Positions 56,913 to 64,000 of a stretch of DNA of 64,000 nucleotides are shown one piece after another (within the stretch, counting starts at the first letter, position 1; the number at the start of each line of letters is the position of its first letter). The stretch covers positions 20,492 to 84,491 of the forward strand of contig JAGYJY010000018.1 in assembly GCA_018401745.1 (NCBI GenBank), read 5' to 3'. The DNA is from Pirellulales bacterium. GTDB lineage: Bacteria; Planctomycetota; Planctomycetia; Pirellulales; UBA1268. The notes below the pieces were generated by a model, which made no database searches, had not been told where the DNA came from, and saw only the letters and a program-made list of their open reading frames with translations. The position numbers and the translations under genes are program-made.

Positions 56913-58613
56913 TCAGCCTGCCATCTCGGGCCGCTGTGGTCGCTGCGGCCGAGAGTCTCCCCGGCCGGGGCCTTCGCCGCCTCGGCCGCCCCCCCCGCCA
57001 CCGCGACGAAACAGATTGGCCATGCCGTTTTGAAACTCGTCGAGCGAAACCTTGCCATCGCCGTTGCTGTCGAGGGTCATCAGCCGGTCGGCCATCGGGT
57101 TGCCTTCAAGTTCGGCTGCGGTGACTGCCCCATCGCTGTCGGTGTCCATGCGGTTGAACATCGCCACGGGGTCGAAGCGGTTCTGCTGCCCGCCGTCGCC
57201 CCGTTGGCCTCCTTCGCCGCCGCGGCCCCCCCGGCCGTTCGCTTCTGCCGGCTGCGCTTCCTCCGGCTCCGGTTCGGCAACCGGGTCGGTCTGCACGACC
57301 TCGTCGCCCTTGTCGGTCACGCAGTAGAGGTGTGCGGAGCTTCGCATCAACAGCTTGCCGTCGCTGACAGCAGGCGTGCCGCGAAACTCCTCTGCAGGGC
57401 GGGCCACCTCGTTGACAGCAATCTGCTTAGGGCCATCCTCCGTGAGCGCAAACACAAACATCTGCCCGCTGCCGTTGAGCGAGTAGAGCGTGTCGCCGAC
57501 GACGATGGGCGACGGATAGTCGAGCGAGCCGAAACGGCCGCCGGTTGCCCGGGCGCCGCGGAGCCGGGTCTGGCCGATCCGCTCTCCGGTCGCGGAATCG
57601 ATGCGGGTGAGAATGTTGCGGGCCACAAGGTAGATGCCCGTGTCGTGCTGAACGGCTGAGGCAAACGCGGTCGTGTCGCCACCGTTCCAGACGGTGTTGG
57701 TCGCGGTCACGTCACCTGTGCCGCCGGCGTCGACCGCCACGCTGCCGCCGCCGCGGCCGGTGAAGGCAAACACCCGCGTGCCGTCGACGATTGGGCTGGC
57801 GTAGGCCTGTTCGGCGTCGGTCGCCTTGGCAAACCAGCGGAGCTTACCGCTCGCCGGATCGAGGCCCCACAGTTCTCGCGACACGCACATCACCAAATCA
57901 GTGCGGTCGTCGTCGATCGCAACCAGCGTGGGTGTGCCCCACATGCCGTCCAGACCGGCTGCCTCTTGCCTCCAGACCTCGCTGCCTGTCTCGGCATCGA
58001 GGCCGATGATCGACTGGCTTTCGGCCGATGCGGTCACGATCACGGTGCCGTCGTAGATGATCGGGCTGGACGAAGAGCCCCAGCGGGTGGGATCCGACTC
58101 CATGCCGACACTCGCCTGCCAGAGCGGTTCGCCGTCGAGATCGAAGGCATGCACTCCGCTCTTGCCGAAGAAGGCAACCACGCGGCTGCCGTCAGAGACC
58201 GGGGTGTGGGAGGCGTAGCCGTGGGCCGTCACGCCGATGCCCGAATAGGGATCTTCCGGCAACGCGGCCTTCACGTCGGCCTGCCAGAGCTTTTCGCCCG
58301 TCGCAAGATCAACACAGACGAGGTGCCGCATCAGCTGGTCGATGTCGCCGGGATCTTCCTGGGTGAGGCCGTAGCCGGAGTAGCAGGTCACAAACACGCG
58401 GCCATCGACGATGATCGGGCTCGAGGCGCCGGGCCCGGGAAGGGCCGTCTTCCAGGCGAGGTTGGCTTCTGGCGACCATTCCGTGGGCACGTTCGCCACC
58501 TCTGCGACCACGCCTCGGCCCGCCGGCCCACGGAAACGCGGCCAGTCGTCTGCCGACTGCGCGACGGACGCACACGACACAGCTGCGGTGAGCAGAACGG
58601 CCAGAACTCGCAT
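56913..58613 (-). CDS. Exported PQQ-like beta-propeller protein with C-terminal EF-hands
   Basis: A 566-residue secreted protein. A leader (MRVLAVLLTAAVSCASVAQS) is followed by DWPRFRGPAGRGVVAE, the standard opening of planctomycete outer-membrane-like quinoprotein propellers. Blades follow (HLVCVDLATGEKLWQADVK, IIGLDAETGSEVWRQEA). After an Ala/Glu/Gly linker there are two EF-hand loops, DTDSDGAVTAAEL and DSNGDGKVSLDEF, and a Gly/Arg-rich tail. No catalytic role can be assigned; such proteins may be binding platforms. The ATG at 58613 gives the leader directly. It is convergent with the USP-GspE gene. Confidence 0.88.
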   Translation of the reverse strand: MRVLAVLLTAAVSCASVAQSADDWPRFRGPAGRGVVAEVANVPTEWSPEANLAWKTALPGPGASSPIIVDGRVFVTCYSGYGLTQEDPGDIDQLMRHLVCVDLATGEKLWQADVKAALPEDPYSGIGVTAHGYASHTPVSDGSRVVAFFGKSGVHAFDLDGEPLWQASVGMESDPTRWGSSSSPIIYDGTVIVTASAESQSIIGLDAETGSEVWRQEAAGLDGMWGTPTLVAIDDDRTDLVMCVSRELWGLDPASGKLRWFAKATDAEQAYASPIVDGTRVFAFTGRGGGSVAVDAGGTGDVTATNTVWNGGDTTAFASAVQHDTGIYLVARNILTRIDSATGERIGQTRLRGARATGGRFGSLDYPSPIVVGDTLYSLNGSGQMFVFALTEDGPKQIAVNEVARPAEEFRGTPAVSDGKLLMRSSAHLYCVTDKGDEVVQTDPVAEPEPEEAQPAEANGRGGRGGEGGQRGDGGQQNRFDPVAMFNRMDTDSDGAVTAAELEGNPMADRLMTLDSNGDGKVSLDEFQNGMANLFRRGGGGGGRGGEGPGRGDSRPQRPQRPEMAG

Positions 58614-58762
58614 GGCGATCTCCGATGAAATGGATGGGCGTGTGTTGAGCATCCGGCGGCGCTCTCAGTTCTCATTGTGGCAGCCCGGCTTTCCAGGCGA
58701 GTCCAGCCCAACGTATCCTCTCACACAGGTGTCACGGAGGCCAAGAGCGGGAAGGGGAGGCC

Positions 58763-60014
58763 ATGCGTCTGCTGATAACACTCGTGCTGCTCGCGGGGCT
58801 CGTGGCCGGGGGTGTTGCCTTTTACAAGCCGCTCCTGGAATCGATCGAGGCAGCGAACCGGCCCACGTTTCGCACGCAGACTGCCGAACGAGGGCCTGTC
58901 GCCGAGGTGATCAACGCCACCGGCACGATTGAGCCGGTGGAGTCGGTGCACGTGGGGGCGTTTGTGTCGGGCACGATCGTGACCCTCGAGGCCGACTTCA
59001 ACGACGAAGTTGAGGTGGGCGACCTGCTCGCGGAAATAGATCCACGGCTCTACGAGTCGAATGTGGCCCGCGACGAGGCCGCCCTGGCCGCCCGCAAGGC
59101 CGAGCTGCAGCGGGCCGAGGCGATGCTCGAGCATGCAAAGAAAGACGAGGAGCGGGCCAAGACCACCAAAGCTCGCAGCCCGACGTCGATTCCCGATGCC
59201 GAAATCGACGAGGTGACCTTCTCGCGGATTGCCAAGGAGGCGGAGATCGAGGTGGCGGAGGCCGCCGTGCGACAGGCGGAGGCCAATCTCGGCAACTCCA
59301 AGGCCAACCTCGACTACACCCGCATCGTGGCCCCCGTTTCGGGCATCGTGATCGATCGCAAGATCGACCGCGGCCAGACGGTGGCCGCCCAGTTTCAGAC
59401 GCCCGAGCTGTTTGTGATCGCTCCCGACATGCGGGAGCGGGTGCGGATTTTTGCCGCGGTTGATGAGGCCGACATCGGCCGCATCCGCGCGAGCCGGGAG
59501 AGCGGCCGGCCGGTGCGGTTTACCGTCGACGCCTACCCCGGCGAAGTGTTTTCCGGTGCGATTGAGCAGGTGCGGCTCAAATCCGACACGCTGCAAAACG
59601 TGGTCACCTACCCGGTCGTCCTGTCTGCAGCCAATGCCGAGCTCAAGCTGCTGCCCGGCATGACCGCCGACATCTCCTTCGAAATCGACACCCGCACCGA
59701 CGTGCTGCGGGTCCCCAACGCTGCTCTGCGGTTTTTCCCCAAGCGTGAGCATGTTCGCGAGGAAGACCTGCCGATCCTCGATGGCGAGGAGGTGCTCGCG
59801 GAGCTTCGCAGCTCCTCCGCGGTGCAGCCCGATGCCGAGCAGCCGGGCGGAGGCCGAGGAGGATCGCCGCCGGCATGTGTGGGTGGAGGAAAAGGGGCTG
59901 CTCAAGGCGGTCGCGGTGGAAACGGGCCTGAGCGACTACCGCACGACTGAGGTGATTGCCGGCGACATCGACGAGGGGCTGGCCCTGGTCGTGGGGGTTC
60001 GCGACGACAGCTGA
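58763..60014 (+). CDS. MacA-like periplasmic adaptor, frame broken near 59850
   Basis: A membrane-anchored fusion protein of about 417 residues for an ABC exporter. It has an N-terminal helix (LLITLVLLAGLVAGGVAFY), lipoyl half VINATGTIEPVESVHVGAF, a helical hairpin, second half LDYTRIVAPVSGIVIDRKI, and the barrel part FAAVDEADIGRIRASRESG. Near 59850 the frame is lost after AELRSSSAVQPDAEQP. The MacA C-terminus resumes in another frame as EDRRRHVWVEEKGLLKAVA and ends LALVVGVRDDS at 60014. The permease gene follows 11 bases later, so they form an operon. The cargo is unknown. Confidence 0.86.
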
Positions 60015-60025
60015 CGGAGGGCGAC

Positions 60026-61258
60026 ATGGCCACGTTTGGAATCGCTGCGCGGGCCCTGTCGCGACAGCCGCTGCGGGCCGGGCTGACGGTGCTCGGTGTG
60101 GTGATCGGGATCGCGGCGGTGACCACGCTTGTGTCGGTGGGGCAGAGCGCGGGGCGGCTAATCCAGGGCCAGTTTGCGGCCCTTGGCACCAACGTGATCG
60201 TGGTGATCCCCGGCACGGGCGACCGCTCGGGCGTGCGGCAGGGGCCGCTGCCGAGTCTGACCGCCGAAGACGCTGAAGCGATCGCCGAGGAGTGCGACGG
60301 CGTGCTGGCGGTCGCGCCGCTCGTCGGCGCGGTCGCGCAGGTGATCTACGGCCGCACCAACTGGAACCCCAAGGAGATCTACGGCGTGGGGGCCGACTAC
60401 CTGCTGGTCCGCAACTGGGGCGTGCGGGCCGGTGGTTTTTTCACGCAGCGGGATGTGAATGGCGCGGAGAAGGTCTGCGTCTTGGGGCAGACGGTGACCG
60501 AGCGGCTCTTTCAGACCCGCAATCCGCTCGGGGCGACCGTGCGGATCCGCAACATCCCCCACCGCGTGATCGGCGTGCTGGAGCGGAAGGGGGCGAATAT
60601 GGTCGGGGCCGATCAAGACGACGTCGTGCTCCTGCCCTACACGAGCGCCCGCAAGCGGCTGATTGGCAGCGGCTTTAAGGATGTGCATGCGATCCTCGTC
60701 TCAGGCCGCAGTGTCGACTCGATGGAGACGACGACCGAGTCGATTCGCGGGCTGCTGGCCGACCGGCATCGCATCCCACCGGGGCAGCCAAACGATTTTC
60801 AGGTGCAAAACACCACCGAGATCGCCGCAGCCCTCGGCGTGGTCACCGGCATCATGACCGCGATGCTCGCCTCGATCGCCGGGATCTCGCTGCTGGTCGG
60901 TGGCGTGGGCATCATGAACATCATGCTCGTGTCGGTGACCGAGCGGACCCGCGAGATCGGCATCCGCATGGCGATGGGGGCCCGCAGCCGCGACATCCTG
61001 CGGCAGTTTCTTGCCGAGTCGATGCTGCTGGCGGCCACCGGGGGCCTGATCGGCTTTGGGCTGGGTGTGGCTGGCGCGGCTGGCGTGACGCTCGCGATCA
61101 ACACCTGGAGCAGTGGCACCGACTGGCCGGTGGTGATCTCGCTGCCGGCCGCGGCGATCGCGATCGTGTTTGCCGGCGTGGTCGGCATCTTCTTCGGCTA
61201 CTACCCCGCCTGGCGGGCGAGCCGGCTCGACCCGATCGAGGCGCTCCGCTACGAGTAG
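60026..61258 (+). CDS. MacB-like ABC transporter permease
   Basis: A 410-residue permease of the FtsX/MacB type without its own ATPase domain. The N-terminal helix (LTVLGVVIGIAAVTTLVSV) is followed by a large periplasmic domain (about residues 45-270). Three C-terminal helices hold the coupling motif ERTREIGIRMAMGARSRDIL, and the end is PAWRASRLDPIEALRYE. It works with the MacA-like adaptor just upstream. A matching ATPase should be adjacent, but the only candidate lies 1.5 kb away on the opposite strand. The last part of the gene is repeated at 62748. Confidence 0.92.
   Translation: MATFGIAARALSRQPLRAGLTVLGVVIGIAAVTTLVSVGQSAGRLIQGQFAALGTNVIVVIPGTGDRSGVRQGPLPSLTAEDAEAIAEECDGVLAVAPLVGAVAQVIYGRTNWNPKEIYGVGADYLLVRNWGVRAGGFFTQRDVNGAEKVCVLGQTVTERLFQTRNPLGATVRIRNIPHRVIGVLERKGANMVGADQDDVVLLPYTSARKRLIGSGFKDVHAILVSGRSVDSMETTTESIRGLLADRHRIPPGQPNDFQVQNTTEIAAALGVVTGIMTAMLASIAGISLLVGGVGIMNIMLVSVTERTREIGIRMAMGARSRDILRQFLAESMLLAATGGLIGFGLGVAGAAGVTLAINTWSSGTDWPVVISLPAAAIAIVFAGVVGIFFGYYPAWRASRLDPIEALRYE
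61144..61201 (+). repeat. 58-bp repeat in the permease 3' end, copy 1
   Basis: This stretch encodes the last transmembrane helix (AAAIAIVFAGVVGIFFGYY) of the MacB-like permease. It recurs in the same orientation at 62748-62805 with about five or six mismatches, at a constant offset of 1604 bases. The PEP-CTERM gene lies between the two copies. Confidence 0.85.
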
Positions 61259-61410
61259 AAGGTTCGGATGGGCCGTGAGCTTCGCCCAGGCAATCCGCGA
61301 GGTGTCGCGCGAGCGGGGCTTTTGATTCGGGTCACAGCAGCCCATCGTGGCGCGACCGGCGGCCGCATGTCCGCTCGTCACAGCCTCGCGCGGCGTGCCG
61401 ACGTTGCCGA

Positions 61411-62481
61411 TCACGTGGGAGGCTGCCGCACTCTGCGATCAGACCGCCGCAGCAGGAGGACCACGAACACGGCCAGAATCCCGGGGCCCATGAGGGCGGG
61501 TTCGGGCACGACCCACACCCCCAGATTCGCATTCGTGACGAATCGTTCATTCACGATCTTCGATCCCGCGCTGACGATAAACTCCGCCAGCCCGAAGGAG
61601 CCGGCGGGAGCCAGCGGGTCAGTGCCGTAGCTGGGGTCGGATCCATCCTGGAGCGAGTTCCAGTTGAAGGTGTAGCCCATCGCAGTCCAGGGATAGCTTG
61701 TCTGGGCCTGGTTCCACTCGACGTAGTCGCTGAGCGTGGAATACCGCACGCTTGCATCTGACACGTCGAGATACGAAAACCCGGCCGGCCCGCTGGCGTC
61801 AACTGGCTGATAGCTGCCATCGGAAAAAGTCGGCAGCGGGCTTGGAAGCTGGGCTGCGATATCGGCCGAGTAGGCAGGCCGTGCGAGGTTTGCCAGCGGC
61901 ACCCAGAAAAACGCCAACCCGTGGTTCGTGGTCGTGGTGGGCGCAAGACCGAGCGACTGCTGGATTCGGGTCTGCACCAGCGCCGGCTCAGCGATGCTGC
62001 CGTCGGTGAAATAGGCTGTGCGAAGGTAGTCCCGCAGGTCACCTCCCCACGTGACAAACGGCATGATGTAGTTCGTCGTGCCACCCTCGGAATAGGTCAG
62101 CTCAGTGACGGTTCCAGCGGGCGCAGTCCAGGTGTCGTAGGCACCGGTGAAGGTGGCGACCAGCGTGCATTGCACTGTTGCCGAATCAATGACCTTTTCC
62201 TGGAAAAGGTCGGGCTGGAGGGGATCCCACGACACAGTCGTGAGCGTTGTCGCGGGCAAGGGAAGCCGCGTCGTCGTGGCCACCTGCGGCTGCCCTGAGG
62301 CCAGCGAGTCCCAGTGATACGACCGATTGGTCAACGTGGCCGCCGCCTGAAACGCCGTGAGGTTTTGAGCTGGTGTGGTCTGGGCGCTGAGAACATCCCC
62401 CGCGACAGCGAGCAGAAACCCGAAGACGGCGACAGCCGTGCGAAGGGCCAGAAGAGTGGGTGAACAGCGCAGATTTTTCAT
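61411..62481 (-). CDS. PEP-CTERM sorting-domain protein
   Basis: A 356-residue exported protein. The leader is ALRTAVAVFGFLLAVAGDVL. The C-terminus has the PEP-CTERM signal: VPEPALMGPG, a hydrophobic helix, then LLLRRSDRR, which is processed by exosortase and directs surface display. The body is Thr/Ser/Pro-rich beta structure (FTGAYDTWTAPAGTVTELT) with no known domain. The frame is open upstream to 62640, but the ATG at 62481 gives the leader. It interrupts the space between the MacB-like permease and its likely ATPase. It is flanked by two copies of the permease end, so it appears to be inserted. Confidence 0.85.
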   Translation of the reverse strand: MKNLRCSPTLLALRTAVAVFGFLLAVAGDVLSAQTTPAQNLTAFQAAATLTNRSYHWDSLASGQPQVATTTRLPLPATTLTTVSWDPLQPDLFQEKVIDSATVQCTLVATFTGAYDTWTAPAGTVTELTYSEGGTTNYIMPFVTWGGDLRDYLRTAYFTDGSIAEPALVQTRIQQSLGLAPTTTTNHGLAFFWVPLANLARPAYSADIAAQLPSPLPTFSDGSYQPVDASGPAGFSYLDVSDASVRYSTLSDYVEWNQAQTSYPWTAMGYTFNWNSLQDGSDPSYGTDPLAPAGSFGLAEFIVSAGSKIVNERFVTNANLGVWVVPEPALMGPGILAVFVVLLLRRSDRRVRQPPT

Positions 62482-62747
62482 GAAGACCGGGTGCTTTGTT
62501 GGAGGCAGCCATCGCCCAAACGTCCTGCAGACCCTGTGAGTTTCACCGCACGGATGCCGCTTACGCAACACGTGATGCGGAGGGTGTGCCGTTTCGTATC
62601 TTTTGCCTCGATCTGTGCGGTCTGGGGCAAAGGCATGCACCCGGCGGGCTCAGGTTTGGCGACTGTTTGGCCTCCTCGGCCTCGCTGAGGGAGGTCGCCT
62701 CGACAGGCTGCTTGAGGTGCCCACCTGAGCCCGCGGCAGGCAGCTGG
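62482..62747. other. Intergenic region upstream of the PEP-CTERM gene
   Basis: About 265 bases with no recognised gene, expected to hold the promoter of the PEP-CTERM gene. No terminator or RNA gene is evident. Confidence 0.35.
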
Positions 62748-62829
62748 GCCGGCCGTGGCGATTGCGATCGTGTTTGCCGGCGTGGCGGGCGTCTTCTTCG
62801 GCTACGAGCGAGGCTCGGCGGCGGGTTGA
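62748..62829 (+). pseudogene. ABC permease 3'-end remnant (second copy of the repeat)
   Basis: Reads [17 protein letters not shown], then GERGSAAG-like unrelated codons and a stop at 62827. Compared with the permease at 61150 it has three conservative residue changes, as expected of a diverged copy. Similarity stops exactly at 62805, inside the ATPase gene end on the other strand: the ATPase stop codon (62802-62804) is supplied by this fragment. Confidence 0.72.
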
Positions 62830-63545
62830 TCGGCTTCGAGGGCCGCCTTGGCCTCGGCAAAGCTCGTGGTGTCGGCCACGATCAGGCCGTCGCGGAGCAC
62901 GATCGTGCGGTCGGCATGCCGGGCCACCTGCTGGTCGTGTGTGACGAGCACGACGGTCAGGCTGCGGTCGACATTCAGTTTTCGCAGCAGGGCGATCACG
63001 TCGGCGCCGGTGCGGGAGTCGAGGTTTCCGGTGGGCTCATCGCCCATCAGGATCGAGGGCTCGTTGACGAGCGCCCGGGCAATGGCCACCCGCTGCTGCT
63101 GGCCGCCGGAGAGCTGTGCCGGATGGTGGTCGAGCCTGTCGGCGAGGCCGACTTCGCGGAGCGCCTCGGTGGCTCGGCGGCGTCGTTCGCGGGCGGAGAC
63201 ACCGCGGGAATAGACCAGGGGAAGCTCGACATTCTCAACCGCCGTGGTGCGTGCCAGCAGGTTGAAGTTTTGAAAGACAAAGCCGAGATGGCTGTTGCGG
63301 AGATGGGCCCGCTGGTCGGCGGTTGCCCCGGCAACGTCTTCGCCGTCGAGCTGATACGTGCCGCTGGTCGGCCGGTCGAGGCAGCCGAGGGTGTTCATCA
63401 GGGTCGACTTGCCCGAGCCCGAGGGCCCCACAAGGGCGACAAACTCTCCGCGGTCGATGCAAAAGCTCACGCCTCGCAGGGCCTCCACGCGGCCGCCGCC
63501 GAGGAAGTAGTGCTTGCACAGGTTGTCGACTTCAATCAGGGGCAT
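62802..63545 (-). CDS. ABC transporter ATPase (MacB/LolD type)
   Basis: A 247-residue ATPase. Walker [10 protein letters not shown] is at residues 40-48, the Q-loop region [20 protein letters not shown] follows, then the signature [15 protein letters not shown] and Walker [17 protein letters not shown], and the H-loop LVTHDQQVA. It belongs to the class that drives FtsX/MacB-type permeases, so it is the likely motor for the MacB-like permease at 60026. It is inverted relative to that gene and separated from it by the PEP-CTERM insertion. The last codons abut a permease remnant, and the C-terminus may differ slightly from the ancestral one. Confidence 0.93.
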   Translation of the reverse strand: MPLIEVDNLCKHYFLGGGRVEALRGVSFCIDRGEFVALVGPSGSGKSTLMNTLGCLDRPTSGTYQLDGEDVAGATADQRAHLRNSHLGFVFQNFNLLARTTAVENVELPLVYSRGVSARERRRRATEALREVGLADRLDHHPAQLSGGQQQRVAIARALVNEPSILMGDEPTGNLDSRTGADVIALLRKLNVDRSLTVVLVTHDQQVARHADRTIVLRDGLIVADTTSFAEAKAALEADQPAAEPRS

Positions 63546-63814
63546 GGCTGCATTATGACCAAGTTTGTCGAATCCGCGTTCATCCTGCCGATGCGTCGCC
63601 CCGATACGTCGCCATGGTGACCGGGGGACGCGTCGACGTGGCCATCGGCATGTCCCGGGGCAAACGCGACGCGATCAGCCGGCCCGCGCCGGTGGCGATC
63701 CGTGCTCACCAAATCTCTTCGACGCCACGGTATCCCTGAAGTTTTTTGTCGCCGGTTTGACCAGACACGCCATTCGTTTCTCAACGCGACCGCAGCGATG
63801 ACCAGGTCAGATAA
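63546..63814. other. Intergenic region upstream of the ABC ATPase
   Basis: About 270 bases with no recognised gene. A short frame at 63613-63737 (MVTGGRVDVAIGMSRGKRD) resembles nothing I know. The promoter of the ATPase gene should lie at the left end. Confidence 0.35.
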
Positions 63815-64000
63815 AGGGTCGATCACGTCATCCCGCCGGCACCGGTGCGGCAGTGGGTGATCTCGGTGCCGAAGCGATTGCGGGGCATGCTGGCCGACCG
63901 CCCCCAGGAGCACGCGACTCACGAGCCGCTCATCAGTCGGGCGATGCTTGACGAAGTGCCATTGGCCGGGCTATCCTTTGCCCTTAAGGGCATAACCCGG
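63815..64000 (+). mobile_element. IS91-family transposase fragment at the window edge
   Basis: The frame reads DHVIPPAPVRQWVISVPKRL followed by RGMLADRPQEH. This is the conserved region just after the zinc domain of IS91/ISCR-type transposases. The preceding zinc-binding part is absent: an in-frame stop lies at 63812. The family pattern fades after about 63910, though the frame stays open to the edge. It is a second remnant of the family already seen at 28308, covering a different part of the protein. A perfect 14-base palindrome lies at 63979-63992. Confidence 0.75.

Noticed and set aside
61268..61410. Short plus-strand frame after the MacB-like permease as a third operon gene
   Set aside because: No domain, no ribosome-binding site, and it runs into the antisense of the PEP-CTERM gene.

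Overview
The window reads as a high-GC chromosome segment of a planctomycete, probably Pirellulales-like. No rRNA or other marker gene is present to fix the taxon. The inference rests on content: three exported sulfatases, intact and broken DUF1080 (3-keto-disaccharide hydrolase) proteins, a CIA30-like protein, SGNH-hydrolase and cytochrome c remnants, an FG-GAP/sialidase protein, a PEP-CTERM protein, a PQQ/EF-hand protein, and many secreted proteins in short operons.

Layout. 1-8.2 kb: N-terminal part of a P2-type cation ATPase, PfpI-like protein, M13 peptidase, cupin, DUF2293 protein, a broken exported protein, GNAT acetyltransferase and ferritin. 8.5-13.9 kb: topA, then a DUF1080/sulfatase pair. 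13.9-18.7 kb: a prenyltransferase-fold protein with an HlyD-like protein ending in an acidic run, then a sulfatase/CbiX pair. 18.9-23.4 kb: a two-gene RND efflux operon. 23.4-25.1 kb: a gene graveyard (sulfatase tail, collapsed SGNH hydrolase, DUF1080-cytochrome c remnant) around an intact CIA30-like gene. 25.1-29.7 kb: an accessory region in which a four-gene cassette (two DUF1538 membrane proteins, a P-II-like protein, a CBS protein) and an IS91-type transposase remnant lie between 133-bp direct repeats, directly upstream of a complete myo-inositol oxygenase gene. 30.8-37.1 kb: amidohydrolase modules and an acyl-CoA synthetase. 37.3-41.6 kb: MoxR-DUF58-DUF4129 operon and a small lipoprotein. 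41.9-49.9 kb: FG-GAP/sialidase fusion, two porins and a sulfatase with a CxAxR motif. 50.3-56.9 kb: SnoaL-like protein, two metallophosphoesterases, and a universal-stress-protein/GspE-type ATPase fusion. 56.9-64 kb: PQQ/EF-hand protein, MacA-like adaptor, MacB-like permease, a PEP-CTERM gene between two copies of the permease 3' end, an inverted ABC ATPase, and a second IS91-type fragment at the edge.

How the genes work together. Much of the content fits scavenging of sulfated polymers: sulfatases and other exported hydrolases act outside the cytoplasm, porins could admit products, and inositol oxygenase and acyl-CoA synthetase feed catabolism. Two efflux systems (RND and MacAB-like) and envelope maintenance genes (MoxR cluster) complete the picture. 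The DUF1538/P-II/CBS cassette looks like a membrane transport system with its own small-ligand sensors and is the best candidate for an uncharacterised system.

Main caveat. About fifteen single-frame breaks interrupt otherwise well conserved genes, including topA, which should be essential. Several sit in G or C runs. I read most of them as sequence errors rather than true pseudogenes and annotate such genes across the break, stating where the break lies.
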